Shown here piece by piece: positions 8,148-17,158 of a stretch of DNA of 36,507 bases. The stretch covers positions 1 through 36,507 of the IMG/VR virus record IMGVR_UViG_3300042311_000477; one strand, given 5' to 3'. Every line of letters starts with the position of its first letter. Positions within the stretch are counted from its first letter, which is position 1. The DNA is from a virus. Under the pieces are notes generated by a model that saw only the letters and a program-made list of their open reading frames with translations, had not been told where the DNA came from and searched no databases. The position numbers were made by a program, and so were the translations under genes.

Positions 8148-8452
8148 TACACGCGCCCTGGCCTTGTTCTAAAAAACCTATTCGAAGGATCATTTAGCCA
8201 TTTCTTCATGGCAACCGGATCATCCACAATACCCTTCATCTTCAAATCATAAAAAACCGCCAGCGGAATGGATGCCACCTTGTTCCATTCACCATAACGC
8301 CCGTGATCTTCATTGAACTGCGCCTTATTGGCGTCAATAATTGCAGACACATCCTGGCGTTTTTCAATAATCGCCGTGTCTGTGGTGTCATCATAATGCC
8401 AGTAAGAAGAAATCCCACTTACCGGATCAATGTTGAAAATCTTGTCAGCCAT
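8147..8452 (-). CDS. Conserved protein between capsid and neck genes
   Basis: 101-residue protein with AAGGTGG just upstream of ATG 8452; this site forms part of a small hairpin. It begins with a beta-like segment (NIDPVSGISSYWHYDDTTD) and ends with the strongly patterned MKKWLNDPSNRFFRTRPGRV. This protein type follows the capsid gene in many SU10-like and podovirus genomes. Its function is unknown to me; a head-completion or neck role is inferred from position. Its stop overlaps the glycosyltransferase start as TAATG. Confidence 0.68.
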   Translation of the reverse strand: MADKIFNIDPVSGISSYWHYDDTTDTAIIEKRQDVSAIIDANKAQFNEDHGRYGEWNKVASIPLAVFYDLKMKGIVDDPVAMKKWLNDPSNRFFRTRPGRV

Positions 8453-8455
8453 AAG

Positions 8456-8494
8456 CCACCTTTTAGGTGGGGCTGGCAGTCACCCGCCAGCCCC
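8456..8494 (-). other. Tandem stem-loops after the capsid gene
   Basis: Directly after the capsid stop (8502) is a 9-bp perfect stem (GGGGCTGGC at 8469-8477 with GCCAGCCCC at 8486-8494, 8-base loop). It abuts a second stem (CCACCT 8456-8461 with AGGTGG 8465-8470, 3-base loop). In the leftward message the second stem holds the ribosome site of the 101-aa gene. There is no U-run, so this is not a classical terminator; message stabilisation or reduced downstream translation is more likely. Confidence 0.6.
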
Positions 8495-8501
8495 GTTGCC
8501 A

Positions 8502-9467
8502 TTACGAAGTCGTCAGGTCAGCAGCGATACCATGCGCGGCTTCCTGGCGAACCATGAGGCCGTATTCGCAAAGCATCATACGCTTTTCAGCGTCGCCGGT
8601 CTTCGCCAGGTCCATGGTCTGGATCGGACGCAGGATCGCCGTCGCCGCGTATTCCGGGTCAAGCACGAAAGCATCGCGCTCACGCTGGAAGCGGTTAGGC
8701 ACCACAGACACCGCGCCGAAGTCAGACACATAAACGTCAGCCGCACCGATAATCACAGTCGGACGCGGAGTGGCCTGATTGTAGCGGATTTCGGCAATGC
8801 CAGCGAAGCCGCTGACGGTCTGCTTGTTGAACGGGCCGACCATCAGAATCTTCGGCGTACCGCCTTCGGTCCACACCTGGGCAATAACGTCCTTCAGGAT
8901 GGTTTCCGTGAAGGTGCGCTGAGTGCCGTCAACGCGGGTAGCGTTCACCACACCGTTAGACACAGTCGGGTCAGAACCGCCAGCGCCCTTGTTGGTGTTG
9001 GTACGCAGGAAGGCAGGCAAGCCAGCCGTCTGACGCGCCGTGGTGTTGTTACCAGCGTTCGCGGCCTTGGACGCCAGCAGCGTGGCTTCCATGTCGCGCT
9101 TCAGTTCCGCACCGTTCTTCGCCATCTGATAGGCGAGTTCGGAACGGCGACCAGCCTTGTCCACGCTCTCCAGGGTGCCGGAGATAACAACCGTCTTACG
9201 GCTGATCTGCGTATAGTTACCCAGGCGAGAAGTGGCCGTCACGGAATCGAAGGACGAAATGTCATCGCCTTCAAGCGCCGCGTTGGTGGTGGAAGCCGCC
9301 GCCAGGCTGTCCGTCTGCCACTCGAAGAACGTGTTCTTCACGTTCACGCGGGCAGTGTTAGACTGGAACGGGGTTTCTTCCGGCGAGATGTTGTAGATCA
9401 CATTCGCCAGGTCTTCACGGATGCCCTTGGCATCATAACGCGTGAAGGTGTTGGTAACGATAGTCAT
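8502..9467 (-). CDS. Major capsid protein, SU10-type HK97 fold
   Basis: 321-residue protein with a strong ribosome site (AAAGGA, 8 bases before ATG). The N-terminus ends in the pattern IREDLANVIYNISPEETPFQSN. It contains FFEWQTDSLAA, then SRKTVVISGTLESVDKAGR, and near the end VSDFGAVSVVPNRFQRERDAF, all typical of the DUF5309/SU10 major head family. The gene lies just after the scaffold and before the neck genes, as expected, and is followed by a strong stem-loop. Confidence 0.9.
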   Translation of the reverse strand: MTIVTNTFTRYDAKGIREDLANVIYNISPEETPFQSNTARVNVKNTFFEWQTDSLAAASTTNAALEGDDISSFDSVTATSRLGNYTQISRKTVVISGTLESVDKAGRRSELAYQMAKNGAELKRDMEATLLASKAANAGNNTTARQTAGLPAFLRTNTNKGAGGSDPTVSNGVVNATRVDGTQRTFTETILKDVIAQVWTEGGTPKILMVGPFNKQTVSGFAGIAEIRYNQATPRPTVIIGAADVYVSDFGAVSVVPNRFQRERDAFVLDPEYAATAILRPIQTMDLAKTGDAEKRMMLCEYGLMVRQEAAHGIAADLTTS

Positions 9468-9480
9468 AGCCTATATCCTT

Positions 9481-10494
9481 TCAGAGAAGCGCCGCTAGAA
9501 CACTAGCAGCATCGTTGACAGTCCCGGTTTTAGCGAGACGCTGCTTTGCACGGGTTACATCTGAAACACTTCTATTCCCCGGCGCGGACGCCTGAGAACC
9601 CGGCCTAACTGGACGCATTACCTGTTGAGGCTTAACCGCCGCCTGCGCCTTGCGCTGGCCTTGATCGTAAAGCATGGCTTTACGCAAGATCGCAACGTGT
9701 TCGGCCTTGTGCAAACTGTTGATCTCAACTTCATTAAGACCTTGGTTCGTCAGCCAATCACGAAGCTGCTTCTTGCCCTCAGTGGCAATTTTCTCATCCT
9801 TCCATTCGGGAATAACCTCTGGAAGGCGAGCCGCCTGTCCAACCAGAATGGCCTTCATCTGCTCGGCAGTCTGTTGCTCGAAAGTCTGGTTCAAACGATC
9901 CTGTTCAGCCTTTATCGCTGACATTTTCGCGACCCGGTCTTCCTGAACCTTTCGCCATTGCCGCTCCAACCGAGTAGCGTTAATCGGGTCTTCTTCATAA
10001 AGACGATCCCAATCAGGCTGCTGCTCGATCTGTGCGGTGGACTGCAACTGCTGCTGTAAGGCCCCTAGAAGCGTCGCATACTGCGCCCGCTCTTGCCGGA
10101 TGGCTTCAGCTTCCGCATGGAACGCCTTGCGTTCTTCCGCCAGTTGCTGCGTCTTCCGGCTATAGTCCGCCTGCCGCGAATACCCCCGCGCCAATTCGTC
10201 AAGCGTGACCTCTACTTCCTCGCCAGCGACCTTTACTTTGATCGACTCGGGAAGCCTTTCGTGAGGTTGCTCTTCGCCCTGGGCTTCGTCTTCACTTTCA
10301 GCGGTTTCCTCAACGGTTTCGTCAGAAGCCTGCGCCTCTGTTGCCTCCGTTTCGGTGCCCTCCGCTTGCGCTTCGGGCTGCTGCGCCTCACCGACCTGGG
10401 TGTCACCGTCATCGGTGGCCAGAATATCGGCTATGGCATCTTGTGCCTGGTGGATGCCGATCCCTTGTACGGGGTTGCCGGACGATTCAGACAT
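9481..10494 (-). CDS. Capsid scaffold protein
   Basis: 337-residue protein (ATG 10494; an in-frame TTG lies one codon upstream). The first third is very acidic and low in complexity (Glu/Ala/Gln/Thr). It is followed by IKVKVAGEEVEVTLDELARG, a small beta-hairpin, then YSRQADYSRKTQQLAEERK, the typical start of a long coiled coil to about residue 230. The C-terminus is basic (RAKQRLAKTG), as expected for the shell-binding helix of scaffolds. Position between portal and capsid supports it. No protease domain is visible. Confidence 0.86.
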   Translation of the reverse strand: MSESSGNPVQGIGIHQAQDAIADILATDDGDTQVGEAQQPEAQAEGTETEATEAQASDETVEETAESEDEAQGEEQPHERLPESIKVKVAGEEVEVTLDELARGYSRQADYSRKTQQLAEERKAFHAEAEAIRQERAQYATLLGALQQQLQSTAQIEQQPDWDRLYEEDPINATRLERQWRKVQEDRVAKMSAIKAEQDRLNQTFEQQTAEQMKAILVGQAARLPEVIPEWKDEKIATEGKKQLRDWLTNQGLNEVEINSLHKAEHVAILRKAMLYDQGQRKAQAAVKPQQVMRPVRPGSQASAPGNRSVSDVTRAKQRLAKTGTVNDAASVLAALL

Positions 10495-10510
10495 CAAACT
10501 TCATCCTCTC

Positions 10511-10759
10511 TCAAAAACGCCTTTCGGCGATGGCTGCGGCCACTTTTCCGCTATCAATAACGGCTTGAAGCGCCCGCAAGAACTCATGCATCCCACGCAT
10601 TGTCGCGTGGATATACTTCTGGTCAGCCTCAAATTTGGCGACCTTCCATTCATCAAACAACTGCTTCTCGACCAATTCCACCGCCGCCTTCAGCGTCGGA
10701 TCATTCATCAGTCGGAGAGCGTCATTCCCCGCCGCAATCTGGGAGGCAAAATCAACCAT
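10511..10759 (-). CDS. Small helical head-region protein
   Basis: 82-residue protein. ATG 10759 is preferred (GGGTGG about 6 bases upstream); a GTG at 10768 would add three residues. It overlaps the end of the portal gene by 8 bases. The sequence is almost entirely helical (AAGNDALRLMNDPTLKAAVE, FDEWKVAKFEADQKYIHATM). Similar small helical genes sit between portal and scaffold in related phages. It may be a head accessory protein. Its function is unknown. Confidence 0.62.
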   Translation of the reverse strand: MVDFASQIAAGNDALRLMNDPTLKAAVELVEKQLFDEWKVAKFEADQKYIHATMRGMHEFLRALQAVIDSGKVAAAIAERRF

Positions 10760-12938
10760 AAGGACCACCCGCCATAGAACCCGGCGCCATATTGGCCCCC
10801 ATCACTTGCGGCACCTGTTGACGCTGCATCATCTGCATTTGACGCATCGCCTCACGATCCCGCTCCATGGAAGCCCTGATCTGCGCCACATCAATCTGCG
10901 CGCCATAACGGGCCTGCATTTCCGCAATCTTCACCATCAGATCGGCTTCCATCTGATCGCGCTGCAAGTCGTCCTTGCGGACCATTTCCTCACGGCGCAA
11001 TTCCAATTCAGCCGCCTTCTTCTGAATGTCAGCCTGGATCGCCGCCATCTGCGCCTGGGCCAGCATTTCTTCCGGCGAAGGCTTAGGCTGCTGCGGCGGC
11101 ATTGGCGGCATCTGGGCCGGATCGCTGAAGAACTGCGTGGCGTCCTTATATCCAGAAAGCGCCAATATCTGCACCAGGGTATTCCGATACTGCGCCAAGC
11201 TGACCAGCGGATTATCAATCCCCGCCTGCTGCAAAATCTGCTCCTGCTTGGCAAGAACCGTGGTCAACACCGCAACTTTTTCCTGCTCAGTCCCACCACC
11301 AAGCGCGATATTGATAATCACATCCATATTGGCGTCCCAACTACGCGGATCAACCGGCACAAACTGCCCACGCAACCGCACCATGCGCTCTGCGCGCTGG
11401 TTCTGGACCGCTAACTTCAGCAAGCCCGTGAATAGCCGCTTCATGCCGCTTTCCGCAAAGATACGGGCAATCAACTCAATCCGCTGCTGGGAAGCCGATA
11501 CAGTAGCCGCAACCGCCGCGCGGGTAGAGGACTGCAAACTATCCGCCGCTAAGCCAGCAGCGGCCTTGGTGATGCCCGTGCGGCTTTCCTTCATGGCGTC
11601 CATGTAGTCCAACATCGGAAACGCCTGCTGGCCCACAAACGGCATAGAGAATGGCTGAACCATCCCCGGCGCCCGCATACGGATAACACCACCCACTTCC
11701 GTATTCAGCACATCGTCAACATTAACCTGACCCTCGACCACGCCAACACGCGGATGGATCGCAAGCGCCAGGCTGTCCAGCATATTCCGCTGGATGTTGG
11801 ACTTGATAAGCTGAATGTCCATCACCTGATCGGCGACAGACAAACCAAAGAACGTATGTGGCTCAGGGTCCGGGCAGAACACCGCGAACGGAATCATGTC
11901 CGCCGGTTCATTCCGCATAACCTCATAGCCCTGGCCAACCGTGCAAATGCGGCGCAGTTCCGCAATGCCATCGCCATCCATGTCGATCCGCACATAGGAC
12001 TCAACATAGAGAACCTTCTTCGCCGCAATGTCAGAACGGTTAGCGAGTTCAATGGTAGCCTGCGGATTACGAATAAACCGCTCCTCATTGTCCTCCAACT
12101 CGTCAACTTCATTGGCGTAAGGCTCAACCTCGTCCTTCTCATACCCCATCGCCACCAACTCGCTCACCGTGGCAATACGGCGATGGGCCACAATTGACGC
12201 ATCATCCAGGCTGATAGCGTCGCGGCTCACCAGCAATTCTTCGGGAGGCACCGCTGCAATACGCAGCCGCCCTTTGTCTTCCCGGCGCACCACACGCACA
12301 TCATACATGGCTGGCCCCGGCAGACCAGTTTGCGGATCGACATCACCAGCGTAAGCCACCATAACCTGAACATCACAAGAAGGATCAGAATTAAGGACCG
12401 CCAGCGCCGTATCATCCAAGCCACTCATATCAACGGTTTGCACTTCAACCTGGGAATCCCAAAAGAACTTGATAATCCCCATCTTCCGCACCAAGGCGTC
12501 CTTGAAGGCGGAATAGAAAATCTCAAAACCCGGATTGTCCCGCGTCAGCACATAATTGATGTAATCCGTCGCCTGCTCCGCCGCCGCCACATCTTCGGCG
12601 CCATTGGGGGCAAACTCCACAATCTTCTGGCTACCAAAGAACACACGCATCAGGCTCGGCAAGATCGCCTGAACCGTGTCCCGCACATCACGGCTAACAA
12701 CCTGGGAACGCCCGTCTTCCTCATTCCCAAATGGCGCACCACGGTAATACTCAGTCGCCATCGCCCGCAAAGGCGAAATGGTGTTATCAATGTAATCCAC
12801 CGCATCGTCGATTTCCGAGGCGACAATTGCCTGAATGTCGATCTCATTCGGCAAGTCAGCGTCCATCCCCGCATCAACCGCCATATCGGTCATGCTCTCG
12901 GTGATGGTTTCGACCAAATCGGAAATCTTGGGGTCCAT
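10752..12938 (-). CDS. Portal protein (P22/SU10-like)
   Basis: 728-residue protein, the usual size of P22-type portals. Seen features: acidic N-terminus; YRGAPFGNEEDGRSQVVSRD, which is the classic portal pattern; FKDALVRKMGIIKFFWD; a central stem-wing region with PHTFFGLSVADQVMDIQLIK; and a long Met/Gln/Ala-rich C-terminal coiled coil (roughly residues 600-710) resembling the barrel of P22 portal. It forms the dodecameric DNA channel. It lies just before the scaffold and is separated from the terminase by glycan and accessory genes, which is unusual. Confidence 0.88.
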   Translation of the reverse strand: MDPKISDLVETITESMTDMAVDAGMDADLPNEIDIQAIVASEIDDAVDYIDNTISPLRAMATEYYRGAPFGNEEDGRSQVVSRDVRDTVQAILPSLMRVFFGSQKIVEFAPNGAEDVAAAEQATDYINYVLTRDNPGFEIFYSAFKDALVRKMGIIKFFWDSQVEVQTVDMSGLDDTALAVLNSDPSCDVQVMVAYAGDVDPQTGLPGPAMYDVRVVRREDKGRLRIAAVPPEELLVSRDAISLDDASIVAHRRIATVSELVAMGYEKDEVEPYANEVDELEDNEERFIRNPQATIELANRSDIAAKKVLYVESYVRIDMDGDGIAELRRICTVGQGYEVMRNEPADMIPFAVFCPDPEPHTFFGLSVADQVMDIQLIKSNIQRNMLDSLALAIHPRVGVVEGQVNVDDVLNTEVGGVIRMRAPGMVQPFSMPFVGQQAFPMLDYMDAMKESRTGITKAAAGLAADSLQSSTRAAVAATVSASQQRIELIARIFAESGMKRLFTGLLKLAVQNQRAERMVRLRGQFVPVDPRSWDANMDVIINIALGGGTEQEKVAVLTTVLAKQEQILQQAGIDNPLVSLAQYRNTLVQILALSGYKDATQFFSDPAQMPPMPPQQPKPSPEEMLAQAQMAAIQADIQKKAAELELRREEMVRKDDLQRDQMEADLMVKIAEMQARYGAQIDVAQIRASMERDREAMRQMQMMQRQQVPQVMGANMAPGSMAGGPYG

Positions 12939-12949
12939 TGTCTATCCAA

Positions 12950-13423
12950 TCAATCTTCTGATTCGGCCTCGGTTTCTTCCTCACTCTCGCGTGGAAGCAT
13001 AACCTTTGCCATCAACACAACCTCACGCTGGCGCTTCGTCATTGCCTTCGTAATCGGCCCGCCAACTAACCACGCACTACACGTCCGCGACGCCGCGCAC
13101 TTGAACTCCAACAATTCGCAATAACCCAAATTCGCCGCTTCAGACACTTCGGGCGCATACGTCTCATCGTTGCTCTCTTCTCCCTGGATGCCCTTAACAA
13201 TACACGCCATCATTTCCGGGGTCTGGATGAACGCGGCGCAATTACCACACCGCATCGTCTTAGCCTCATCAGCAGTCGTATTCCATTCCTTCGCCCGGAG
13301 TTTCCAGAAGAAATCATCTTCTTCATTCGGGTTAGCAGGACCATAACCGAAATCCTTAAACGCACGGTCACGGTACTCCACATTTTCTTCAAGATCATAA
13401 GTCGCCTTCGGGCATTGCATCAC
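12950..13423 (-). CDS. Cysteine-rich, probably metal-binding head-region protein
   Basis: 157-residue protein starting GTG 13423 (GTGA overlap) or ATG 13420. It has a cluster of six cysteines: C59 and C62 (RCGNCAAF), C74 (MMACIVKG), C102 (LGYCELLEF), C109 and C115 (KCAASRTCSAW). This spacing resembles high-potential iron-sulfur protein folds, and the same pattern is widespread in uncultured phages upstream of the portal. An iron-sulfur or zinc site is inference. The C-terminus is acidic. The N-terminal AFKDFGYGPANPNE is also conserved in this protein type. Confidence 0.68.
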   Translation of the reverse strand: MMQCPKATYDLEENVEYRDRAFKDFGYGPANPNEEDDFFWKLRAKEWNTTADEAKTMRCGNCAAFIQTPEMMACIVKGIQGEESNDETYAPEVSEAANLGYCELLEFKCAASRTCSAWLVGGPITKAMTKRQREVVLMAKVMLPRESEEETEAESED

Positions 13424-13737
13424 ACCAACTCCGTAACCGAAATAATCGGGCTACCCGCACCACCCCCCTTGATCGCCGCCAACTTCCAGCCAGGCTTTAC
13501 AGCAAAAATCTCAACCCAGTTTGCGGGTAAAAGAGAGGATTCGTCCGTAGCTGTAGGGTTATGATTAATAGCAATATGCACATGGTTCCCCGTTGTCGCC
13601 ACACGGATAGCCGTTGTCTGCGCCCCAAAAGCGGGGGTTTGTGTGCTGGTGGTGGGGTTATTGATCACATGGACACCATTCATCTCGAAAACCTGATGAA
13701 TAACGTGCCCCGTATCATCTTTCATCTGGCGGCTCAT
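13420..13737 (-). CDS. Small beta-rich structural protein
   Basis: 105-residue protein, starting ATG 13737 with ATGA overlap to the previous gene. It is beta-rich, with VIHQVFEMNGVHVINN, TTAIRVATTGNHVHIAINHN, and a C-terminal LAAIKGGGAGSPIISVTELV. It resembles small head or neck decoration proteins found next to the Cys-rich gene in related phages. No catalytic motif is visible. A decoration or head-completion role is inferred from context. Confidence 0.65.
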   Translation of the reverse strand: MSRQMKDDTGHVIHQVFEMNGVHVINNPTTSTQTPAFGAQTTAIRVATTGNHVHIAINHNPTATDESSLLPANWVEIFAVKPGWKLAAIKGGGAGSPIISVTELV

Positions 13738-14042
13738 TTGGATTTCTCCTTGTTACGGGCCGAAATAGCCTTTGCCTTCGCCTTGGCGTCCGCCTTACTG
13801 GAAGCACCCCACGCCTGCAACGATTTCAGCAGGGGCGTGGGTTCACCCTTCGCTTCCCGCTCCGGCCCCGGCGCATTACCCATGCGCGCCAGGAAACTCG
13901 CCCGGCGGGGATTGTCGCCAGATTTCACCGGGGGCTTCAAATTGGAACCAGGGTTTGCCGCCTCATAAGACCGGCGCCCGGCCTCATTCAGCCCGCCAGA
14001 TGCAGCCTTGCCAGCTTTGCGGGTCCAGGCTGGGGATTTCAT
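13734..14042 (-). CDS. DUF6321-like small basic protein
   Basis: 102-residue basic protein. The pattern PAWTRKAGKAASGGLNEAGRR followed by RRSYEAANPGSNLKPPVKSG, DNPRRASFLARMGNAPGPE and LQAWGASSKADAKAKA is the signature of a phage and marine-virus family I recall as DUF6321. The family function is unknown; the positive charge suggests DNA or RNA contact, or packing inside the head. It is coupled on both sides by ATGA overlaps. Confidence 0.75.
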   Translation of the reverse strand: MKSPAWTRKAGKAASGGLNEAGRRSYEAANPGSNLKPPVKSGDNPRRASFLARMGNAPGPEREAKGEPTPLLKSLQAWGASSKADAKAKAKAISARNKEKSK

Positions 14043-15715
14043 TCTTCACCACCCAGCAAACCAGAACCCAGATACGCCGCTGGCACCGCGCCAGCCAGTG
14101 GGATCATATTGCGCCGGTATAGATCGAAGGCTTCTTGCGGGCTGACGCCAAGGGCCTGGGCAGTGATCGAAAGGCGGTCATTTAACAATTCAGGCACCGT
14201 TTTCGCTTCAGAAGCCAACCCGGTGCGGTTCCCATAAGAGAACCACATCAAAGCTTGCGCGTCAGCAGGCGTCAGGCCAAGCCTATTCCCAACTTCAGAT
14301 GTGATGTCCGAATAGATTGGATATTCGGTTGAAACTTCCTGCCCCCGCACCCCTTGCCCACTAGGCCGCGCCACCAAAATTTCACGCAACTCGGCATCAC
14401 TCATGCCGCGAACAACACCCTTATCATCGGGCGTGTATGCGGCTTTATATTGATCATATAGCTTCTTCGTTTCAAAAGAAGACGCCGGAAGTTGACCTGG
14501 GTTCATGTCATTATAAAGGATATTGATGGCGCGCACGTTATGAACATCCGCAGTGACGCCACTCAAATCGCCAGCGATATTGCGCCCAAACACACTAGGC
14601 TTGGGGTTCTGCGCCAGGGTGGCGGTGCCAGTCAAAAGCCCCTGCGTTAGTGCTGGGTGCTGATCATAGATCATCCCATAACCAGAACCGGGGCCAGTTG
14701 CCGCCTGCACACTCGCCGCATCAATCGGCAATCCACGCGCCATTCGGTTTTGAAGGAATGCTGAGTTTAAGACATTTTGCTCAGTGTCAGTGCGGGGGCT
14801 TGTCCCAGCAATGGCTTGGGCTTCCTGTTGGATGCGCCGCAAAGCCTCCTGGGGGCTTACACCACGTTCCACAAGCTGATCATACATTGGGCGCATATTG
14901 TAGAAAAACGCAGCCCTGGCCGCTTGCATCTGTTCCGGCGTTGCATTCTCTACACCCTCGCCCCGCATGATCCTGGCGATAGGCGCCAGTTCGCCCGTGA
15001 TCCGCTCATAAACCGGCCCATAATTCTCCGCCAATGTCGCAGCAGTACCAGCCCCAGCGCGAGAACCTGGAAGCTGCAATGGCTTACTAGACCCAGCACC
15101 AAGATTCTCAAGACGCAAAGCATCAACCTCACGCCCAATAATCTGCGGGACACCCTCAAGTGTTTTTCCTAATTGCGGCGGCTCAAATACCGTGTCTCCA
15201 GCCTGCGGCTTTAATCTTTCAGAAACCGGCAACGTCATCTGCTGGCGCCGGAAATCCAATACCCGCTGCGATAACTCATTGGCGCGTTCCAAATCAGCAC
15301 CACTCAAAAGCGGAACACCAGCGCCAGGCTGTGGGGCTGTGGCCCGCGCCATCGCTGCCGCCGGGTCCATCGTCGTGCCCGCTGCCCGAGCCGTTGGCGT
15401 AGCTTCTGATGCGCCGCGCATCGCGGCACCCCCGGCGCGCCCAACCATCCCCGCAATCGGAATAGCCCCCAGCAACCCCGCACCCATGGCGCCAGCACCA
15501 CCCACCATGCCGCCAATATCGCCGCGCATAGCTGATCTGCTGATCTGCTCAGAACCCGCCAAAGCATCCTGCAAAGAACCACCTGGCGAAACAACCTGGG
15601 CCACATCGGCAGTTGCCTGTAACGGATTGGACCGCACATAATCATAAGCCTGGCTCAACAACCCAGGCAGGGTAGAAAATAGAAACCTCTGCCGTGGGTC
15701 AACCGTTTCAGACAT
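14039..15715 (-). CDS. Large internal-virion-like protein with Gly/Ala-rich hydrophobic segments
   Basis: 558-residue protein. ATG 15715 is chosen because GAGGG lies about 5 bases upstream; a TTG at 15727 is in frame but unlikely. The N-terminal third contains hydrophobic Gly/Ala stretches (IGGMVGGAGAMGAGLLGAIP) like those of ejection proteins. The C-terminal half has a conserved globular part with VTADVHNVRAINILYNDMN and GLTPADAQALMWFSYGNRTG, seen in uncharacterised phage proteins. The last residues are again hydrophobic. It probably travels in the head or acts in DNA delivery. This is inference. Confidence 0.6.
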   Translation of the reverse strand: MSETVDPRQRFLFSTLPGLLSQAYDYVRSNPLQATADVAQVVSPGGSLQDALAGSEQISRSAMRGDIGGMVGGAGAMGAGLLGAIPIAGMVGRAGGAAMRGASEATPTARAAGTTMDPAAAMARATAPQPGAGVPLLSGADLERANELSQRVLDFRRQQMTLPVSERLKPQAGDTVFEPPQLGKTLEGVPQIIGREVDALRLENLGAGSSKPLQLPGSRAGAGTAATLAENYGPVYERITGELAPIARIMRGEGVENATPEQMQAARAAFFYNMRPMYDQLVERGVSPQEALRRIQQEAQAIAGTSPRTDTEQNVLNSAFLQNRMARGLPIDAASVQAATGPGSGYGMIYDQHPALTQGLLTGTATLAQNPKPSVFGRNIAGDLSGVTADVHNVRAINILYNDMNPGQLPASSFETKKLYDQYKAAYTPDDKGVVRGMSDAELREILVARPSGQGVRGQEVSTEYPIYSDITSEVGNRLGLTPADAQALMWFSYGNRTGLASEAKTVPELLNDRLSITAQALGVSPQEAFDLYRRNMIPLAGAVPAAYLGSGLLGGEE

Positions 15716-16601
15716 TGCAGCCCTCAAAAATCATGTCCAAGGCCCCAATCGGCAACCGCAACACAACCGCCGCCGCATCCATGACCCCGTAACTAAATAA
15801 CACATTTTCCGGGGTAATTACCAACCCCGAATTGAACTCAATCTGCTCCGCCTCAAACAAGAAAATGGGGGACACCCGCGTCACATCCCAAGTATCCGCA
15901 TCATACTCCACCAGCCTATGCGCGTAATAAATCGGCTTCTTGCCATTCTTCTCGCCCATGCGGCGATGCAAACAAGTCACCAAACGGCCCTTATGCGGTA
16001 CAATCTGGCTGGAACCACTCCACCCCACCAAATCTGCCCGACCATCCCCGTAAAACATGGGTTCTAACACCGGGCTACCGCCAAACTTGTACACAGAAAC
16101 CGGGCAAAACCAATGCACTAGCTTCAAATCTTGCCCATCTACATAAATGCCCCAGTTTTTTTCCTTTTTCTCGCCATTTGGCGACAAAAGCACCTGTTTC
16201 TCCGTCATAACCGGGGAAACTGGCGCCAAAACCATCGTGTTTGCATCATTTCGGCTGGAATGCCCGCTGGCCAAACCCCACCAGGCCCCCTTCCAGGCAA
16301 ACAGCCGCATATCCTCCAAGCCGTCTTTGCAGACCAGGGACTGCCTGATCTCCGTATCGTCGATCTGGACCGCTGATAACTGCGCCAAGCTGGCGGTATC
16401 CATCTCCACCAGCCAATTTACCGTATCCGGCGCACTACCCTTGATCCAAATGGAGCCACTGGGCAACAGACGATAGTTCAACGTGCGGACCACCGCCCTG
16501 ATCTTGTCCCCATCCCACGCAATCGATGGATTACAAGCCGCCATTTCACTAGGCAGCTTGATCTCCACGCGCTCCGCGCCAGGAAACTGGCTTAAAATCA
16601 C
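15708..16601 (-). CDS. GH130-like five-bladed propeller protein (glycan-active)
   Basis: 297-residue protein starting GTG 16601 (GTGA overlap). Motifs include NPSIAW (residues 24-29), VVRTLNY (37-43), GLEDMRLFAW, GWSGSSQIVPHKGRLVTCLH and FSYGVMDAAAVVLRL. The order of repeated blades and the Arg/Glu/Asp positions resemble GH130 mannoside phosphorylases and related glycosidases. It follows a GT25 and a methyltransferase, so the three may build or trim a glycan on the virion or host surface. Catalytic activity is not proven. The start of the next gene lies inside its last codons. Confidence 0.65.
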   Translation of the reverse strand: MILSQFPGAERVEIKLPSEMAACNPSIAWDGDKIRAVVRTLNYRLLPSGSIWIKGSAPDTVNWLVEMDTASLAQLSAVQIDDTEIRQSLVCKDGLEDMRLFAWKGAWWGLASGHSSRNDANTMVLAPVSPVMTEKQVLLSPNGEKKEKNWGIYVDGQDLKLVHWFCPVSVYKFGGSPVLEPMFYGDGRADLVGWSGSSQIVPHKGRLVTCLHRRMGEKNGKKPIYYAHRLVEYDADTWDVTRVSPIFLFEAEQIEFNSGLVITPENVLFSYGVMDAAAVVLRLPIGALDMIFEGCNV

Positions 16602-17158
16602 GCCACTTTCTCAAACAACATCAGCGTATTCCGCCCCCAAGGGGCAGGCTTGCGCCGCGTTGTCTCCTGAAACATGGCGCTCTCCACCACCAAATTACGG
16701 AACCCATGCTGGCCAAACTTCTCCACCCAGTATTCCGCCGTCTGCTCATTCACATGATGGTGCCCACCCTGGCCGGGCACCGCATGACACATCAACACAC
16801 GATCCGCACACCGCATGGTGGCAAACCAGTTATCCTCATACTTGGCGTCAACGTGTTCCACAAACTCCGTGGAAATACACAAGTCAAACCGCTGCCCAAC
16901 GTCCAGTGGTCCCTTGGTATAATCATGCAAGATAATCGGGCCGCACTTCGCCTTCAGAATAGCGTCGGGGTGCCCCTCTACCCCCAACACCCGGCACCCC
17001 ATGTCCTGGAACCACTTCAGATTGACCGCCGTGCCACACCCGACATCAATCACAGACTCAACGCCATACTCCAACAGCAGCCAGCCCCAGATATCCGGCG
17101 TGAACGTGTGCCCGTCGCCTTCCTCATAATAGCCGCCCAAATGCGCCATCTCGTTCAT
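16598..17158 (-). CDS. Class I SAM-dependent methyltransferase
   Basis: 186-residue protein with motif I VIDVGCGTAVNLKWF (residues 36-50), the acidic end of strand 2 at GVEGHPDAI, and the motif II/III region FDLCISTEFVEHVD. The C-terminal GGHHHVNEQTAEYWVEKF and a final beta strand fit the Rossmann core. The start at 17158 overlaps GT25 as ATGA; a second ATG lies three codons downstream. Neighbouring sugar genes suggest a sugar or small-molecule O-methyltransferase. DNA methylation motifs such as DPPY are absent. Confidence 0.82.
   Translation of the reverse strand: MNEMAHLGGYYEEGDGHTFTPDIWGWLLLEYGVESVIDVGCGTAVNLKWFQDMGCRVLGVEGHPDAILKAKCGPIILHDYTKGPLDVGQRFDLCISTEFVEHVDAKYEDNWFATMRCADRVLMCHAVPGQGGHHHVNEQTAEYWVEKFGQHGFRNLVVESAMFQETTRRKPAPWGRNTLMLFEKVA

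Noticed and set aside
8430-9506. 358-aa rightward frame opposite the capsid gene
   Set aside because: Arg/His-rich antisense shadow of the capsid gene; it crosses gene borders and has no matching ribosome site or family.
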